A stretch of 12,229 bases of DNA from an uncultured Oscillospiraceae bacterium (GTDB lineage Bacteria; Bacillota; Clostridia; Oscillospirales; Oscillospiraceae). The stretch lies in the NCBI GenBank assembly GCA_947628975.1, contig CANRBW010000033.1, positions 1 to 12,229 on the forward strand, written 5' to 3'. Made by a program: the position numbers and the translations under genes. This document shows, piece by piece, positions 5,529 to 12,229 of this stretch (positions are counted from its first letter, which is position 1; every line of letters begins with the position of its first letter). Below the pieces are notes generated by a model. It was not told the DNA's origin. It worked only from the letters and a program-made list of their open reading frames with translations, and did not search any database.

Positions 5529-7178
5529 TTACTTTTTGCGGACGTACTTCAGGCAGTCCAGCATCACCGCCACCAGGATGATGATGCCGGAGAAGACGAA
5601 CTGGAGGTTGGTGTCGATGCCCAGCACGGTGAGGGAGTAGGTCAGGGAAGTGAAGATCAGCACGCCCACCACCACGCCGGAGATCTTGCCGATGCCGCCG
5701 GTGAAGGACACGCCGCCCACCACGCAGGCCGCGATGGCGTCCATCTCCCAGCCCTGGCCGTACCCGGCCGAGCCGGAGCCGGTGACCCGCATACACTCCA
5801 GCCAGCCGCCGAAGCCGTAGAGGATGCCGGCCAGGATGAAGGCGCCCACCGTCACCCGGAACACCGAGATGCCGGACACCGCCGCCGCCTCCGGGTTGCC
5901 GCCCACGGCGTACAGGTTCTTGCCGAAGGTGGTCTTGTTCCAGATGAACCAGACCACCGCGATGGCCGCCACCGCCCAGAGGATGACAGTGGGGAACTTC
6001 CCGATCTGGGGGATCATGGCCTTGGGGATGGAGGACTCGATGGCCCCGAAGGAGATGCCCTTGGTGGCGTAGGTCAGTAGGCCGAAGATGACCAGCATAT
6101 TGGCCATGGTGGAGATGAAGGGGTGCATTTTGAACTTGGCGGTGAAGCACCCGGCGATGGTGGTGAAGATGGTGCACATCACCACACACAGCACCAGGGC
6201 CAAAACCACCCGCACCGGCACCGGGATCCCGGTCAGGTCGAAGGCCACGCCGAAGAAGGTGCCAGTGTTGGGCCCCTTGTGCATCACGATGGTGGAGATG
6301 GTCATGGTCATCCCCACCATGCGGCCCACCGACAGGTCGGTGCCGGTGAGGAGGATCAGCCCCGCCACGCCCAGGGCCAGGAACATTCTGGGCGACGCCT
6401 GCTGGAAAATGTTCAGGATGTTGGTCATGGTCAGCAGGGGCATATTCTTGACCACGGGGGTGATGATGCAAAGGGCGATGAAGATGACGATGATGGCCAG
6501 GTAGAGGCCGTTTTTCAGCAGGAAGGACTTGGCGTTGAAGGTGTACTTGTAGTTCTCCCACCGCTGGGACATATTCTCCGCCGGGGAGAACTTGGACAGG
6601 GTGAGCAGGTCGATCAGGTGGTACTTATGGGCGAAGGCGTTGTGCCGCCGGTCCTTGATCTCCTGGAGGGCCTTCTGGTACTCCAGCTTGGCGTCGAACT
6701 GGCGGTTTTTGTAGACGTACTTCTCGTCCTTGATCTCGTGGTGGTCGGAGAGGTGGGACAGGTTCTCCTGGTGCTCCCGCTCCAGTTGGGCCAGGCGCTC
6801 CTTGTAGCGCGCCTGGGCCGCCACCTTCTCCCGAGCGCAGCTTTCGACCACCGGCTGGTAGTACTCCTTTTTGTAGTGGGCGGCGAGGTACTTCTTGGCG
6901 TCGGCGATGAGCCGGGCGATCTCGCCCTTGTGGGCCGCCTCCACCTGCCTGGCCTGGGCCAGGTCTTTCTGCTCGGCGGCGATCCGGCGGGCCTTCTCGT
7001 CCTTTTTCAGGCCCCGGTCGCGCTTGATGGCGTCGATCCTGCTCTGGATGGCCACCGCCTTGCTGGTCCCGTCGGTCCGGAGGGTGTCGATCTTGGCCTG
7101 AACTCCGGCGACATAGTTGTCGATGGGTCGGCGCAGCGCCAGCTCCTCGTCGGCGGAAAGGATCTTGATCACGGTCAT
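5529..7178 (-). CDS. mglC: Galactose/methyl-galactoside ABC transporter permease MglC with long N-terminal coiled-coil-like extension
   Basis: Membrane subunit of the galactose importer. Residues about 213-549 align by eye with E. coli MglC (336 aa) from start to end: AKSFLLKNGLYLAI opening, GTDLSVGRMVGM (279-290), NKTTFGKNLYAVGGNPEAAAVSG, DAIAACVVGGVSFTGG and the final LDCLKYVRKK. Residues 1-210 are extra. They are highly charged, rich in Lys, Glu, Ala and Arg, contain no membrane segment and look helical, with coiled-coil tendency at about 55-180. The start at 7178 has AAGGGGG upstream and lies 12 bp from the mglA stop. An internal ATG (residue 203, MSQRWENY) would give a normal-sized permease. 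The open, codon-biased frame and the start signal favour the long form. It is the third gene of the operon mglB-mglA-mglC. Confidence 0.93.
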   Translation of the reverse strand: MTVIKILSADEELALRRPIDNYVAGVQAKIDTLRTDGTSKAVAIQSRIDAIKRDRGLKKDEKARRIAAEQKDLAQARQVEAAHKGEIARLIADAKKYLAAHYKKEYYQPVVESCAREKVAAQARYKERLAQLEREHQENLSHLSDHHEIKDEKYVYKNRQFDAKLEYQKALQEIKDRRHNAFAHKYHLIDLLTLSKFSPAENMSQRWENYKYTFNAKSFLLKNGLYLAIIVIFIALCIITPVVKNMPLLTMTNILNIFQQASPRMFLALGVAGLILLTGTDLSVGRMVGMTMTISTIVMHKGPNTGTFFGVAFDLTGIPVPVRVVLALVLCVVMCTIFTTIAGCFTAKFKMHPFISTMANMLVIFGLLTYATKGISFGAIESSIPKAMIPQIGKFPTVILWAVAAIAVVWFIWNKTTFGKNLYAVGGNPEAAAVSGISVFRVTVGAFILAGILYGFGGWLECMRVTGSGSAGYGQGWEMDAIAACVVGGVSFTGGIGKISGVVVGVLIFTSLTYSLTVLGIDTNLQFVFSGIIILVAVMLDCLKYVRKK

Positions 7179-7190
7179 TGTGTTTCCCCC

Positions 7191-8696
7191 TTAGATGTAT
7201 TTCGCGCTGAGCCGCAGCAGCTCCTCCTGGTCGGTCTCTCCGGTGTTGACGATGCCGGAGAGCCGTCCGTTGGACATCACGCCGATGCGGTTGGTGATCC
7301 CCAGGATCTCCGGCATCTCCGAGGAGACCACGATGATGGTCTTCCCCTCCTTGGCCATGCGGATGATCAGCTCGTAGATCTCGTACTTGGCGCCCACGTC
7401 GATGCCCCGGGTGGGCTCGTCCATCAAGAACACCTTGGGCGCGCGCTCCAGCCACTTGCCGAAGATGACCTTCTGCTGGTTGCCGCCGGAGAGGCTGGAG
7501 ATCAAATCGTCCGGGCCCATGCACTTGGTCCGCATGACCTTGATCTCCTTGGCGGTGGCGTCCACCATCTTCTTGTTGGAGAGGGCCACCCCCGACATAT
7601 ACTGGCTGAGGTTGGCGATGGTGGTGTTGAAGGTCAGGTCCCCCTTGAGGAACAGCCCGTCCGTCTTGCGCTCTTCGGTGATCATGGCGAAGCCGTGGTC
7701 CATGGCGTCCTTGGCGCTGGCGAAGTTCATCAGCTGGCCGTCCAGGTAGACCCGCCCGGCGGCCCTGGTCCGCACGCCGAAGATGGTCTCCAGCAGCTCG
7801 GTGCGGCCGGCCCCCACCAGACCGTAGAGCCCGAAGATCTCCCCTTCCCGGACGTCGAAGGTGATGTCCTGGAGGTTGGGCTCGTACTTGGTGGACAGGT
7901 GCTGGATGGACAGGATGGGCCGCCCGGGGGTGTTGTCCACCGGCGGGAAGCGGTTGTCCAGGGACCGGCCCACCATGGCGGAGATCAGCTCGTTCATGCC
8001 GGTGTCCTCGGTCCGGCGGGTCATGACCAGGTTGCCGTCCCGGAGGACGGAGACCTCGTCGCAGATGGCGAAGATCTCGTCCATCTTGTGGGAGATGTAC
8101 ACCAGGGCGATCCCCTGCTCCTTGAGCATCCGCATCATGGAAAAGAGCTTCTCCACCTCCCGGACGGTGAGGGAGGAGGTGGGCTCGTCCAGCACGATGA
8201 CCTTGGCGTCGTAGGAGATGGCCTTGGCGATCTCGCACATCTGCCGCTGGGAGACCGACATTTTCCGCATGGGCTGGTTGAGGTCCACCGTCATATCCAG
8301 CCGCCGGAACAGCTCCGCGGCCTCCTTTTTCATCCGCCCCTCGTCCACGATCCCGGCGTTGGTGGGGTAGCGGCCCAGGAAGAGGTTGTCGGTGACGCTG
8401 CGGTCCAGGCACTGGTTCAGTTCCTGGTGGACCATGGCGATGCCGTTTTCCAGCGCGTCCTTGGGCCCGGAGAAGCTCACCTCCGTCCCGTCCAGGAAGA
8501 TCTGGCCCTCGTCCTTCTGATAGGTGCCGAACAGGCACTTCATCATGGTGGACTTACCCGCGCCGTTCTCCCCCATCAGACCCATCACGGTGCCCGCCTT
8601 CACGTCCAGGTCGATGTGCTTGAGCACCTGGTTGCGGCCGAAGGATTTGCTCATGCCCCGTATGGATAAAACGACGTTATCACTCATAGCTTGCAT
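7191..8696 (-). CDS. mglA: Galactose/methyl-galactoside ABC transporter ATP-binding protein MglA
   Basis: Cytosolic ATPase that powers MglC; two fused ABC domains as in all sugar-type (CUT2) importers. With the start at 8696 the protein has 501 residues, close to the 506 of E. coli MglA. Domain 1 has Walker A GENGAGKST (42-50), a signature VSQRQ (148-152) and Walker B VIVLDEP (166-172). Domain 2 has the degenerate P-loop GLVGAGRTE (292-300), signature LSGGNQQ (402-408) and VFLMDEPTRGID (422-433). Three in-frame ATGs lie close together (8705, 8696, 8687). AGAAGGAG upstream is ten bases from the middle one, which I chose, but MSDNVV at 8687 is possible. Nine shared residues separate the choices, so function is unaffected. 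The gene follows mglB after a 94-nt gap holding a hairpin. Confidence 0.95.
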   Translation of the reverse strand: MQAMSDNVVLSIRGMSKSFGRNQVLKHIDLDVKAGTVMGLMGENGAGKSTMMKCLFGTYQKDEGQIFLDGTEVSFSGPKDALENGIAMVHQELNQCLDRSVTDNLFLGRYPTNAGIVDEGRMKKEAAELFRRLDMTVDLNQPMRKMSVSQRQMCEIAKAISYDAKVIVLDEPTSSLTVREVEKLFSMMRMLKEQGIALVYISHKMDEIFAICDEVSVLRDGNLVMTRRTEDTGMNELISAMVGRSLDNRFPPVDNTPGRPILSIQHLSTKYEPNLQDITFDVREGEIFGLYGLVGAGRTELLETIFGVRTRAAGRVYLDGQLMNFASAKDAMDHGFAMITEERKTDGLFLKGDLTFNTTIANLSQYMSGVALSNKKMVDATAKEIKVMRTKCMGPDDLISSLSGGNQQKVIFGKWLERAPKVFLMDEPTRGIDVGAKYEIYELIIRMAKEGKTIIVVSSEMPEILGITNRIGVMSNGRLSGIVNTGETDQEELLRLSAKYI

Positions 8697-8730
8697 GGTT
8701 CCCATACTCCTTCTGGTTTGCCTTCCATAA

Positions 8731-8762
8731 GCGAGTAGGGAGAATCGCTTCTCCCTACTCGC
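8731..8762 (-). terminator. Perfect 14-bp hairpin between mglB and mglA, likely mRNA stabiliser or partial terminator
   Basis: GCGAGTAGGGAGAA (8731-8744) and its exact complement (8749-8762) enclose TCGC. In the mgl transcript it lies 28 nt after the mglB stop. The following bases TTATGGAAGG contain no T tract, so it should not fully stop transcription. Such hairpins after binding-protein genes usually protect the upstream message, giving more binding protein than membrane subunits. Confidence 0.7.
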
Positions 8763-8790
8763 CCGGTCTATTTGGTTGTTGCCGCTGGGC

Positions 8791-10104
8791 TTACTGGAGC
8801 TTGGCGATATAGGTGGCGGCGTTGTCGGTCTTGCAGATGTTGACGCAGAAGCCGTCGTACTGGTCCAGGTTGACGAAGCGGTCGGAGATGGAGGACTCGG
8901 ACTGACCGTCGCCGGCCACATACTCCACCTCCAGGTTCAGCAGACCGTCATAGTTCTCCAGCAGGGGCTTGTAGCTCTCGTTGAGGAAGTTGTCGCTGGC
9001 GTTGTAGATGTCCAGCCAGACCTTCTTGGCGGGGTGGGTGTCCTCGCCCAGCTGGTTGGAGACGGGGCCATAGGGCGCGGTGGCGTCCAGGAACTGCTCG
9101 TAGTTGTCGGCGGTGATGGCCAGGTTCAGGGCGTAGTAGGACCGCTCAGACTCCACATACTTGTAGTCGCTGGCCTCCAGGACGTTGCCGGCGTCATCGG
9201 GGGTGCCGATGCCCAGGTCCATGTCCTCGCCGTCCAGGGCGTTGCGGATCAGCCGCAGGGTCAGGTAGGCCTGCACGTCGGCGTGCTGGGAGATGGTGCC
9301 GCCGAAGCCGTCGGCGATGGCGGCCACCGCGTCGCTGTTGGCGTCATAGCCGAAGGTGGGCACGTTGTTCTCCCGGGACCAGTTGTTGAAGATGGACATA
9401 CCCATGCCGTCGTTGTTGGAGACCACCAGGTCGATCTGGTCGCCGAAGGAGCCGGCCCAGGTCTGGATGGTGTTCCCGGCGGTGGGGGCGTCCCAGGTGG
9501 CGCCGGCGGCGTTCTTCATCTCCTGAGAGGCCAGCTCCCGGACGATGTACTCCTTCCCGGCGATGGTGACCTTGCCGTCCTGCACGATGGTGGAGGTGCC
9601 GTCAATGTTGGTGCCAATGGGGGTGGGGTCGATGTCGCCGATGCTGGTGCCGCCCTTGCCGGTGCCCAGGGCCAGGCGGGCGCCGCGGGTGCGGGCGATG
9701 GAGTCGTTGTGGCCCACGTCGCCGATGGCCAGGACGTAGCCGATGATGCCGTCGCCGTTGCGATCGATGGAGGCGTCAGCCTTGTTGGTGAGGAAGTCCA
9801 TCACCATCTGGCCCTGGAGCTCGGCGCCCTGCACGGCGTCAAAGCCCACGTAGTAGGTCTCGTCGTTGAACTGAAGGGCCTCCATGTCCAGCTCGCCGGT
9901 GGTGGCGTTGGAGGGCTGGCGGTTGAACCAGACCAAGGGCTTGTCGGCGTTGGCCACGGGGCCCGCGTCCGGCGCGGCAGGGGCGTCGTCGGCGACGGGG
10001 GCGTCCGGCGCGTCGGTGGCGGGGGTGTCATCCCCACCGCCGCAGGCGGCCAGGGCCACGACCATCAAGGCGGCCAGCAGAAGGGCCAAAATACGCTTGT
10101 TCAT
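8791..10104 (-). CDS. mglB: Galactose-binding lipoprotein MglB, apparently circularly permuted
   Basis: Surface lipoprotein that delivers galactose/glucose-type sugars to MglA-MglC. Signal peptide residues 1-20 with lipobox LAAC (Cys21) are followed by an Asp/Ala/Pro-rich tether (22-54). Residues about 55-340 match E. coli galactose-binding protein from residue about 84 to the end: WFNRQP (59-64, sugar-binding Asn61), DRNGDG calcium loop (114-119), GHNDSIART (131-139, His132, Asp134, Arg138), Trp204, SNND (229-232, Asn231) and FGYD (251-254, Asp254). Residues about 360-437 then match the family's beginning: VWLDIYNASDNF holds the equivalents of Asp14 and Phe16, and GFCVNICKTDNAATYIAKL matches the third strand-helix unit. 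There is a roughly 30-residue insertion at about 150-190. The start has AGAGGAG before ATG. It is the first gene of the operon. Confidence 0.93.
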   Translation of the reverse strand: MNKRILALLLAALMVVALAACGGGDDTPATDAPDAPVADDAPAAPDAGPVANADKPLVWFNRQPSNATTGELDMEALQFNDETYYVGFDAVQGAELQGQMVMDFLTNKADASIDRNGDGIIGYVLAIGDVGHNDSIARTRGARLALGTGKGGTSIGDIDPTPIGTNIDGTSTIVQDGKVTIAGKEYIVRELASQEMKNAAGATWDAPTAGNTIQTWAGSFGDQIDLVVSNNDGMGMSIFNNWSRENNVPTFGYDANSDAVAAIADGFGGTISQHADVQAYLTLRLIRNALDGEDMDLGIGTPDDAGNVLEASDYKYVESERSYYALNLAITADNYEQFLDATAPYGPVSNQLGEDTHPAKKVWLDIYNASDNFLNESYKPLLENYDGLLNLEVEYVAGDGQSESSISDRFVNLDQYDGFCVNICKTDNAATYIAKLQ

Positions 10105-10151
10105 ACGAGATCTCCTCTTTTCCTAAAAATTTCGCGGCGCGGCGCGGCCCC

Positions 10152-10176
10152 GCGGTTCCGGGGTCCGGAGGTCCGC
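10152..10176 (-). promoter_or_regulatory. Stem-loop in the mgl leader
   Basis: On the transcript TCCGG-ACC-CCGGA is enclosed by GCGG/CCGC with a small internal loop. It lies in the 5' leader between the promoter and mglB, ahead of a GC-rich run and AAATTTTT (about 10125-10132). A weak attenuator or stabiliser is possible; the sequence does not settle it. Confidence 0.35.
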
Positions 10177-10189
10177 TTCCACATCTTGG

Positions 10190-10218
10190 ATGATAGCACA
10201 CCTTCCGGGAAAAGGCAA
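10190..10218 (-). promoter_or_regulatory. mglBAC promoter
   Basis: On the minus strand TTGCCT (10213-10218) and TATCAT (10190-10195) are exactly 17 bp apart, with an extended TGC before the -10 box. The predicted start is near 10183, giving a leader of about 80 nt. An operator-like repeat lies just upstream of the -35 box (10226-10241). Confidence 0.6.
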
Positions 10219-10225
10219 CAGTTTT

Positions 10226-10241
10226 TTGTGATTTTGAACAA
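10226..10241. promoter_or_regulatory. Operator-like imperfect inverted repeat (site 1)
   Basis: TTGTGA-TTTT-GAACAA has the same 6-4-6 layout as the perfect site at 10300-10315, with two mismatches in the right half. It abuts the -35 box of the mgl promoter, a usual place for an activator. Confidence 0.4.
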
Positions 10242-10299
10242 GCTACATGAATTTTCCGTTGCATCGTTGTGCAATATGCCAAAATTCTCCTGTTCGGTT

Positions 10300-10315
10300 T
10301 TGTGAGAAATCACAA
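10300..10315. promoter_or_regulatory. Operator-like perfect inverted repeat (site 2)
   Basis: TTGTGA-GAAA-TCACAA is perfect and extends to TTTGTGA/TCACAAA (10299-10316). It lies between the two divergent promoters, 74 bp centre to centre from site 1, about seven helical turns. The half-sites resemble Crp/Fnr and Rex sites, but their spacing of 4 is shorter than the 6 of those regulators, so the protein is unknown. Confidence 0.5.
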
Positions 10316-10362
10316 ACTCCCCTCTCTGTGGAAAAAAGCGGGGAAAAATGTCCCGGTCCCTA

Positions 10363-10391
10363 TGGAAAAATCCGGCGGAACCGTGTATACT
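10363..10391 (+). promoter_or_regulatory. Probable galK-galT promoter
   Basis: TGGAAA (10363-10368) and TATACT (10386-10391) are 17 bp apart, with a predicted start near 10398 and galK beginning 24 nt later. The -35 box is a moderate match. Confidence 0.5.
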
Positions 10392-10421
10392 GGAACCACT
10401 GAGAGAGAGGAGGCGGACCGG

Positions 10422-11696
10422 ATGGAGGAGAGAAAGATCCGGCCGGAACGGGGCGAGCTGGACCCGGTCCTGACCCGGCTGTATCGCCCCGAGGGGCTGG
10501 AGCGGGCCCAGAGCCGGGCCCAGGCGGTGCTGGAGGAGTTTCAGGCCATCTTCGGCCGCCCGGCCGAGGGCCTCTTTTCCGCCCCCGGCCGCACCGAACT
10601 CGGCGGCAACCACACCGACCACGAGCACGGCCACGTCCTGGCCGCGGCGGTGGACCTGGACCTGCTGGCGGCGGCGGCGGTCACCGACGACCGCGCCGTC
10701 CGGGTCCACAGCCAGGGGTATCCCTCCTTCACGGTGGACCTGGACCGGCTGACCCCCCTGCCGGAGGAGCGGAACACCTCCGCCGCCCTGGTCCGGGGCG
10801 TGGCCGCCGCCCTGGCCGGGCGGGGGTGCCCGCTGGAGGGCCGGGGGCTGGCGGTGTATCTGGTCTCCGACGTGCCGGGGGGCAGCGGCCTCTCCTCCTC
10901 GGCGGCCTTTGAGGTGCTGTTTGGCGTCATCTTCAACGAGCTGTTCTGGGGCGGCCGGGCCACGGCGGTGGAGCTGGCCCAGGTGGGGCAGTACGCCGAG
11001 AACGTCTTCTTCGGCAAGCCCTGCGGGCTGATGGACCAGGCCGCCTCCAGCGTGGGGGGCGTGGTGGCCATGGACTTCGCCGACCCCGACGCCCCGGCGG
11101 TGGAGCGGCTGGAGCTGGACCTGGCCCGGGAGGGCTACGCCCTGTGCGTCCTGGACTCCCACGCCAGCCACGCCGACCTCACCGGGGAATACGCCGCCCT
11201 CACCGACGAGATGCGGGCGGTGAGCTGCTGCTTCGGCAAGCCCGTCCTGCGGGAGGTGGCTGAGCCGGACTTCTACGCCGCCCTGCCCCGCCTCCGGGAG
11301 CTCTGCGGCGACCGGGCGGTGCTGCGGGCCATGCACTTCTTCGCCGAGGACGACCGCGCCCGCTGGGAGGCGGAGGCGCTGAAGGCCGGCCTCTTTTCCG
11401 ACTTCCTCACCCTGGTGCGGGAGTCCGGCGTCTCCTCGGCCACGCTGCTGCAAAACGTCACCCCCACCGGGGCCACGCGGGAGCAGGGGCTGATGGTGGC
11501 CATCGCCCTGTGCCAGCGCCTGCTGGGGGAGCTGGGGGCGGTCCGGGTCCACGGAGGCGGCTTCGGCGGCACCGCCCAGGCCTTCGTCCCCCTGGAGGTG
11601 CTGGAGGAGTTCCGGGCCAGGACCGAGGCGGTGCTGGGAGAGGGGTCCTGCCATGTGGTGAACATCCGCCCGGTGGGCGGGGTCAGATTGGCGTAA
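10422..11696 (+). CDS. galK: Galactokinase-family GHMP sugar kinase
   Basis: Predicted to phosphorylate galactose at C1 with ATP, the first Leloir step. The start at 10422 follows AGGAGG (10408-10413) by eight bases and gives 424 residues, somewhat longer than the usual 390 because of an N-terminal helix of about 50 residues. The three GHMP motifs are present: APGRTELGGNHTDHEHG (54-70), DVPGGSGLSSSAA (about 149-161, ATP-binding loop) and HGGGFGGT (about 377-384). The catalytic Asp in CGLMDQ (about 205) and Arg57 are kept. Motif 1 differs from the usual GEHTDY: Glu is replaced by Asn63, while Asp66 remains. This Glu contacts the sugar in known galactokinases, so a related sugar may be preferred. 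The operon context (galT 13 bp downstream, mgl divergent) supports galactose use. Confidence 0.88.
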   Translation: MEERKIRPERGELDPVLTRLYRPEGLERAQSRAQAVLEEFQAIFGRPAEGLFSAPGRTELGGNHTDHEHGHVLAAAVDLDLLAAAAVTDDRAVRVHSQGYPSFTVDLDRLTPLPEERNTSAALVRGVAAALAGRGCPLEGRGLAVYLVSDVPGGSGLSSSAAFEVLFGVIFNELFWGGRATAVELAQVGQYAENVFFGKPCGLMDQAASSVGGVVAMDFADPDAPAVERLELDLAREGYALCVLDSHASHADLTGEYAALTDEMRAVSCCFGKPVLREVAEPDFYAALPRLRELCGDRAVLRAMHFFAEDDRARWEAEALKAGLFSDFLTLVRESGVSSATLLQNVTPTGATREQGLMVAIALCQRLLGELGAVRVHGGGFGGTAQAFVPLEVLEEFRARTEAVLGEGSCHVVNIRPVGGVRLA

Positions 11697-11709
11697 GGGG
11701 GTGGCCGAC

Positions 11710-12229
11710 ATGGATACGGTCTTCGTCCGCGTGGCCCAGCTGGTCCGCTATGGCCTGGAGCGGGGGCTCATCGCCCCGGCGGACCGGGTCTGGGCGGTGA
11801 ACCGTCTGCTGGCGGTGTTGGGGCTGGACCGGTTCCGGGACCCCGGCGAGGTGGCCCCCGCCCCTCTGGAGGAGATTTTGGGCGGCGTCCTGGACTGGGC
11901 GGTCCAGACCGGGCGGATCGACGGCGGCCCCGCCGACCGGGACCTGCTGGACACCGAGCTCATGGCGGTGCTCACCCCCCGGCCCTCGGCGGTGGGGGAG
12001 CGGTTCTGGGCGCTCTACGCCCAGTCCCCCCAGGCCGCTACCGACTGGTACTACCGCTTCTCCCAGGACACCGACTACATCCGCGCCTACCGGATCGCGA
12101 AGGATGTAAAGTGGGTGACCAATACAGACTACGGCCCCCTGGACATCACCATCAACCTGAGCAAGCCGGAGAAGGACCCCAAGGCCATCGCCGCGGCCAG
12201 GACCGCGCCCCAGGACGCCTATCCCAAGT
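11710..12229 (+). CDS. galT: UDP-glucose--hexose-1-phosphate uridylyltransferase, type 2 GalT, 3' end beyond window
   Basis: Second Leloir enzyme, which exchanges UMP between UDP-glucose and galactose 1-phosphate. The first 173 residues are present. The stretch DTDYIRAYRIAKDVKW, then TDYGPLDITINLSKPEKDPK (about residues 118-158), is typical of the Firmicutes GalT type, which differs from the E. coli type. The N-terminal about 110 residues are a helical region also expected in that family. The catalytic His motif lies beyond the window. ATG at 11710 is preceded by AAGGGGGTGG, which overlaps the galK stop codon, so translation is likely coupled. The frame stays open to the window end. Confidence 0.92.
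   Translation, partial: MDTVFVRVAQLVRYGLERGLIAPADRVWAVNRLLAVLGLDRFRDPGEVAPAPLEEILGGVLDWAVQTGRIDGGPADRDLLDTELMAVLTPRPSAVGERFWALYAQSPQAATDWYYRFSQDTDYIRAYRIAKDVKWVTNTDYGPLDITINLSKPEKDPKAIAAARTAPQDAYPK

Noticed and set aside
6123..8669. Open frame of 848 codons on the plus strand opposite mglC and mglA
   Set aside because: Repetitive Gly/His/Val/Leu translation, no start signal, and it lies antisense to two well-conserved transporter genes.
8776..10305. Open frame of 509 codons on the plus strand opposite mglB
   Set aside because: Val/Gly-rich shadow of mglB; no ribosome binding site or recognisable domain.
10300..10315. Rex or Crp-type operator
   Set aside because: The half-sites fit, but the gap is 4 bases where those regulators use 6.

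Overview
The window suggests a GC-rich, endospore-forming Firmicute of the Clostridia, most likely Oscillospiraceae (the Flavonifractor/Oscillibacter neighbourhood). This rests on a large Bacillus/Clostridium-type SRP RNA, a clear sporulation sigma factor SigG, a type-2 (Firmicutes) GalT, strong purine-rich Shine-Dalgarno sites and very high third-position GC. The species assignment is inference.

Layout: (1) 1-237, a minus-strand SRP RNA cut by the window start, with its own promoter. (2) 309-1247, a plus-strand unit of two small paralogous proteins of unknown function, then about 250 nt of structured non-coding sequence and a strong terminator. (3) 1249-1701, a promoter whose -10 box lies in a perfect palindrome, followed by three 111-bp tandem repeats forming a roughly 420-nt leader. 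(4) 1702-4530, trkA-trkH, a potassium uptake system. (5) 4610-5481, sigG with a leader hairpin that covers its ribosome binding site, ended by a terminator that works on both strands. (6) 5529-10218, on the minus strand, the galactose ABC transporter operon mglB-mglA-mglC. (7) 10363-12229, on the plus strand and divergent from mgl, a galactokinase-family gene and the start of galT.

Regions 6 and 7 form one galactose module: the MglB lipoprotein captures galactose or a galactoside, MglC with MglA imports it, the kinase phosphorylates it and GalT passes it into the Leloir pathway. The 317-bp divergent intergenic region holds both promoters and two operator-like inverted repeats about seven helical turns apart.

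The main discovery is that MglB appears to be circularly permuted. The part equivalent to the first 80 or so residues of E. coli galactose-binding protein, including the Asp14 and Phe16 ligand residues, is missing from the N-terminus and found at the C-terminus (residues about 360-437). Nearly all other galactose contacts and most of the calcium loop are kept in the permuted order. The partner permease MglC carries an unusual charged cytoplasmic extension of about 210 residues. Secondary observations are the trkA leader repeats, the sigG hairpin, the paired small proteins and a Glu-to-Asn change in the kinase sugar-binding motif.
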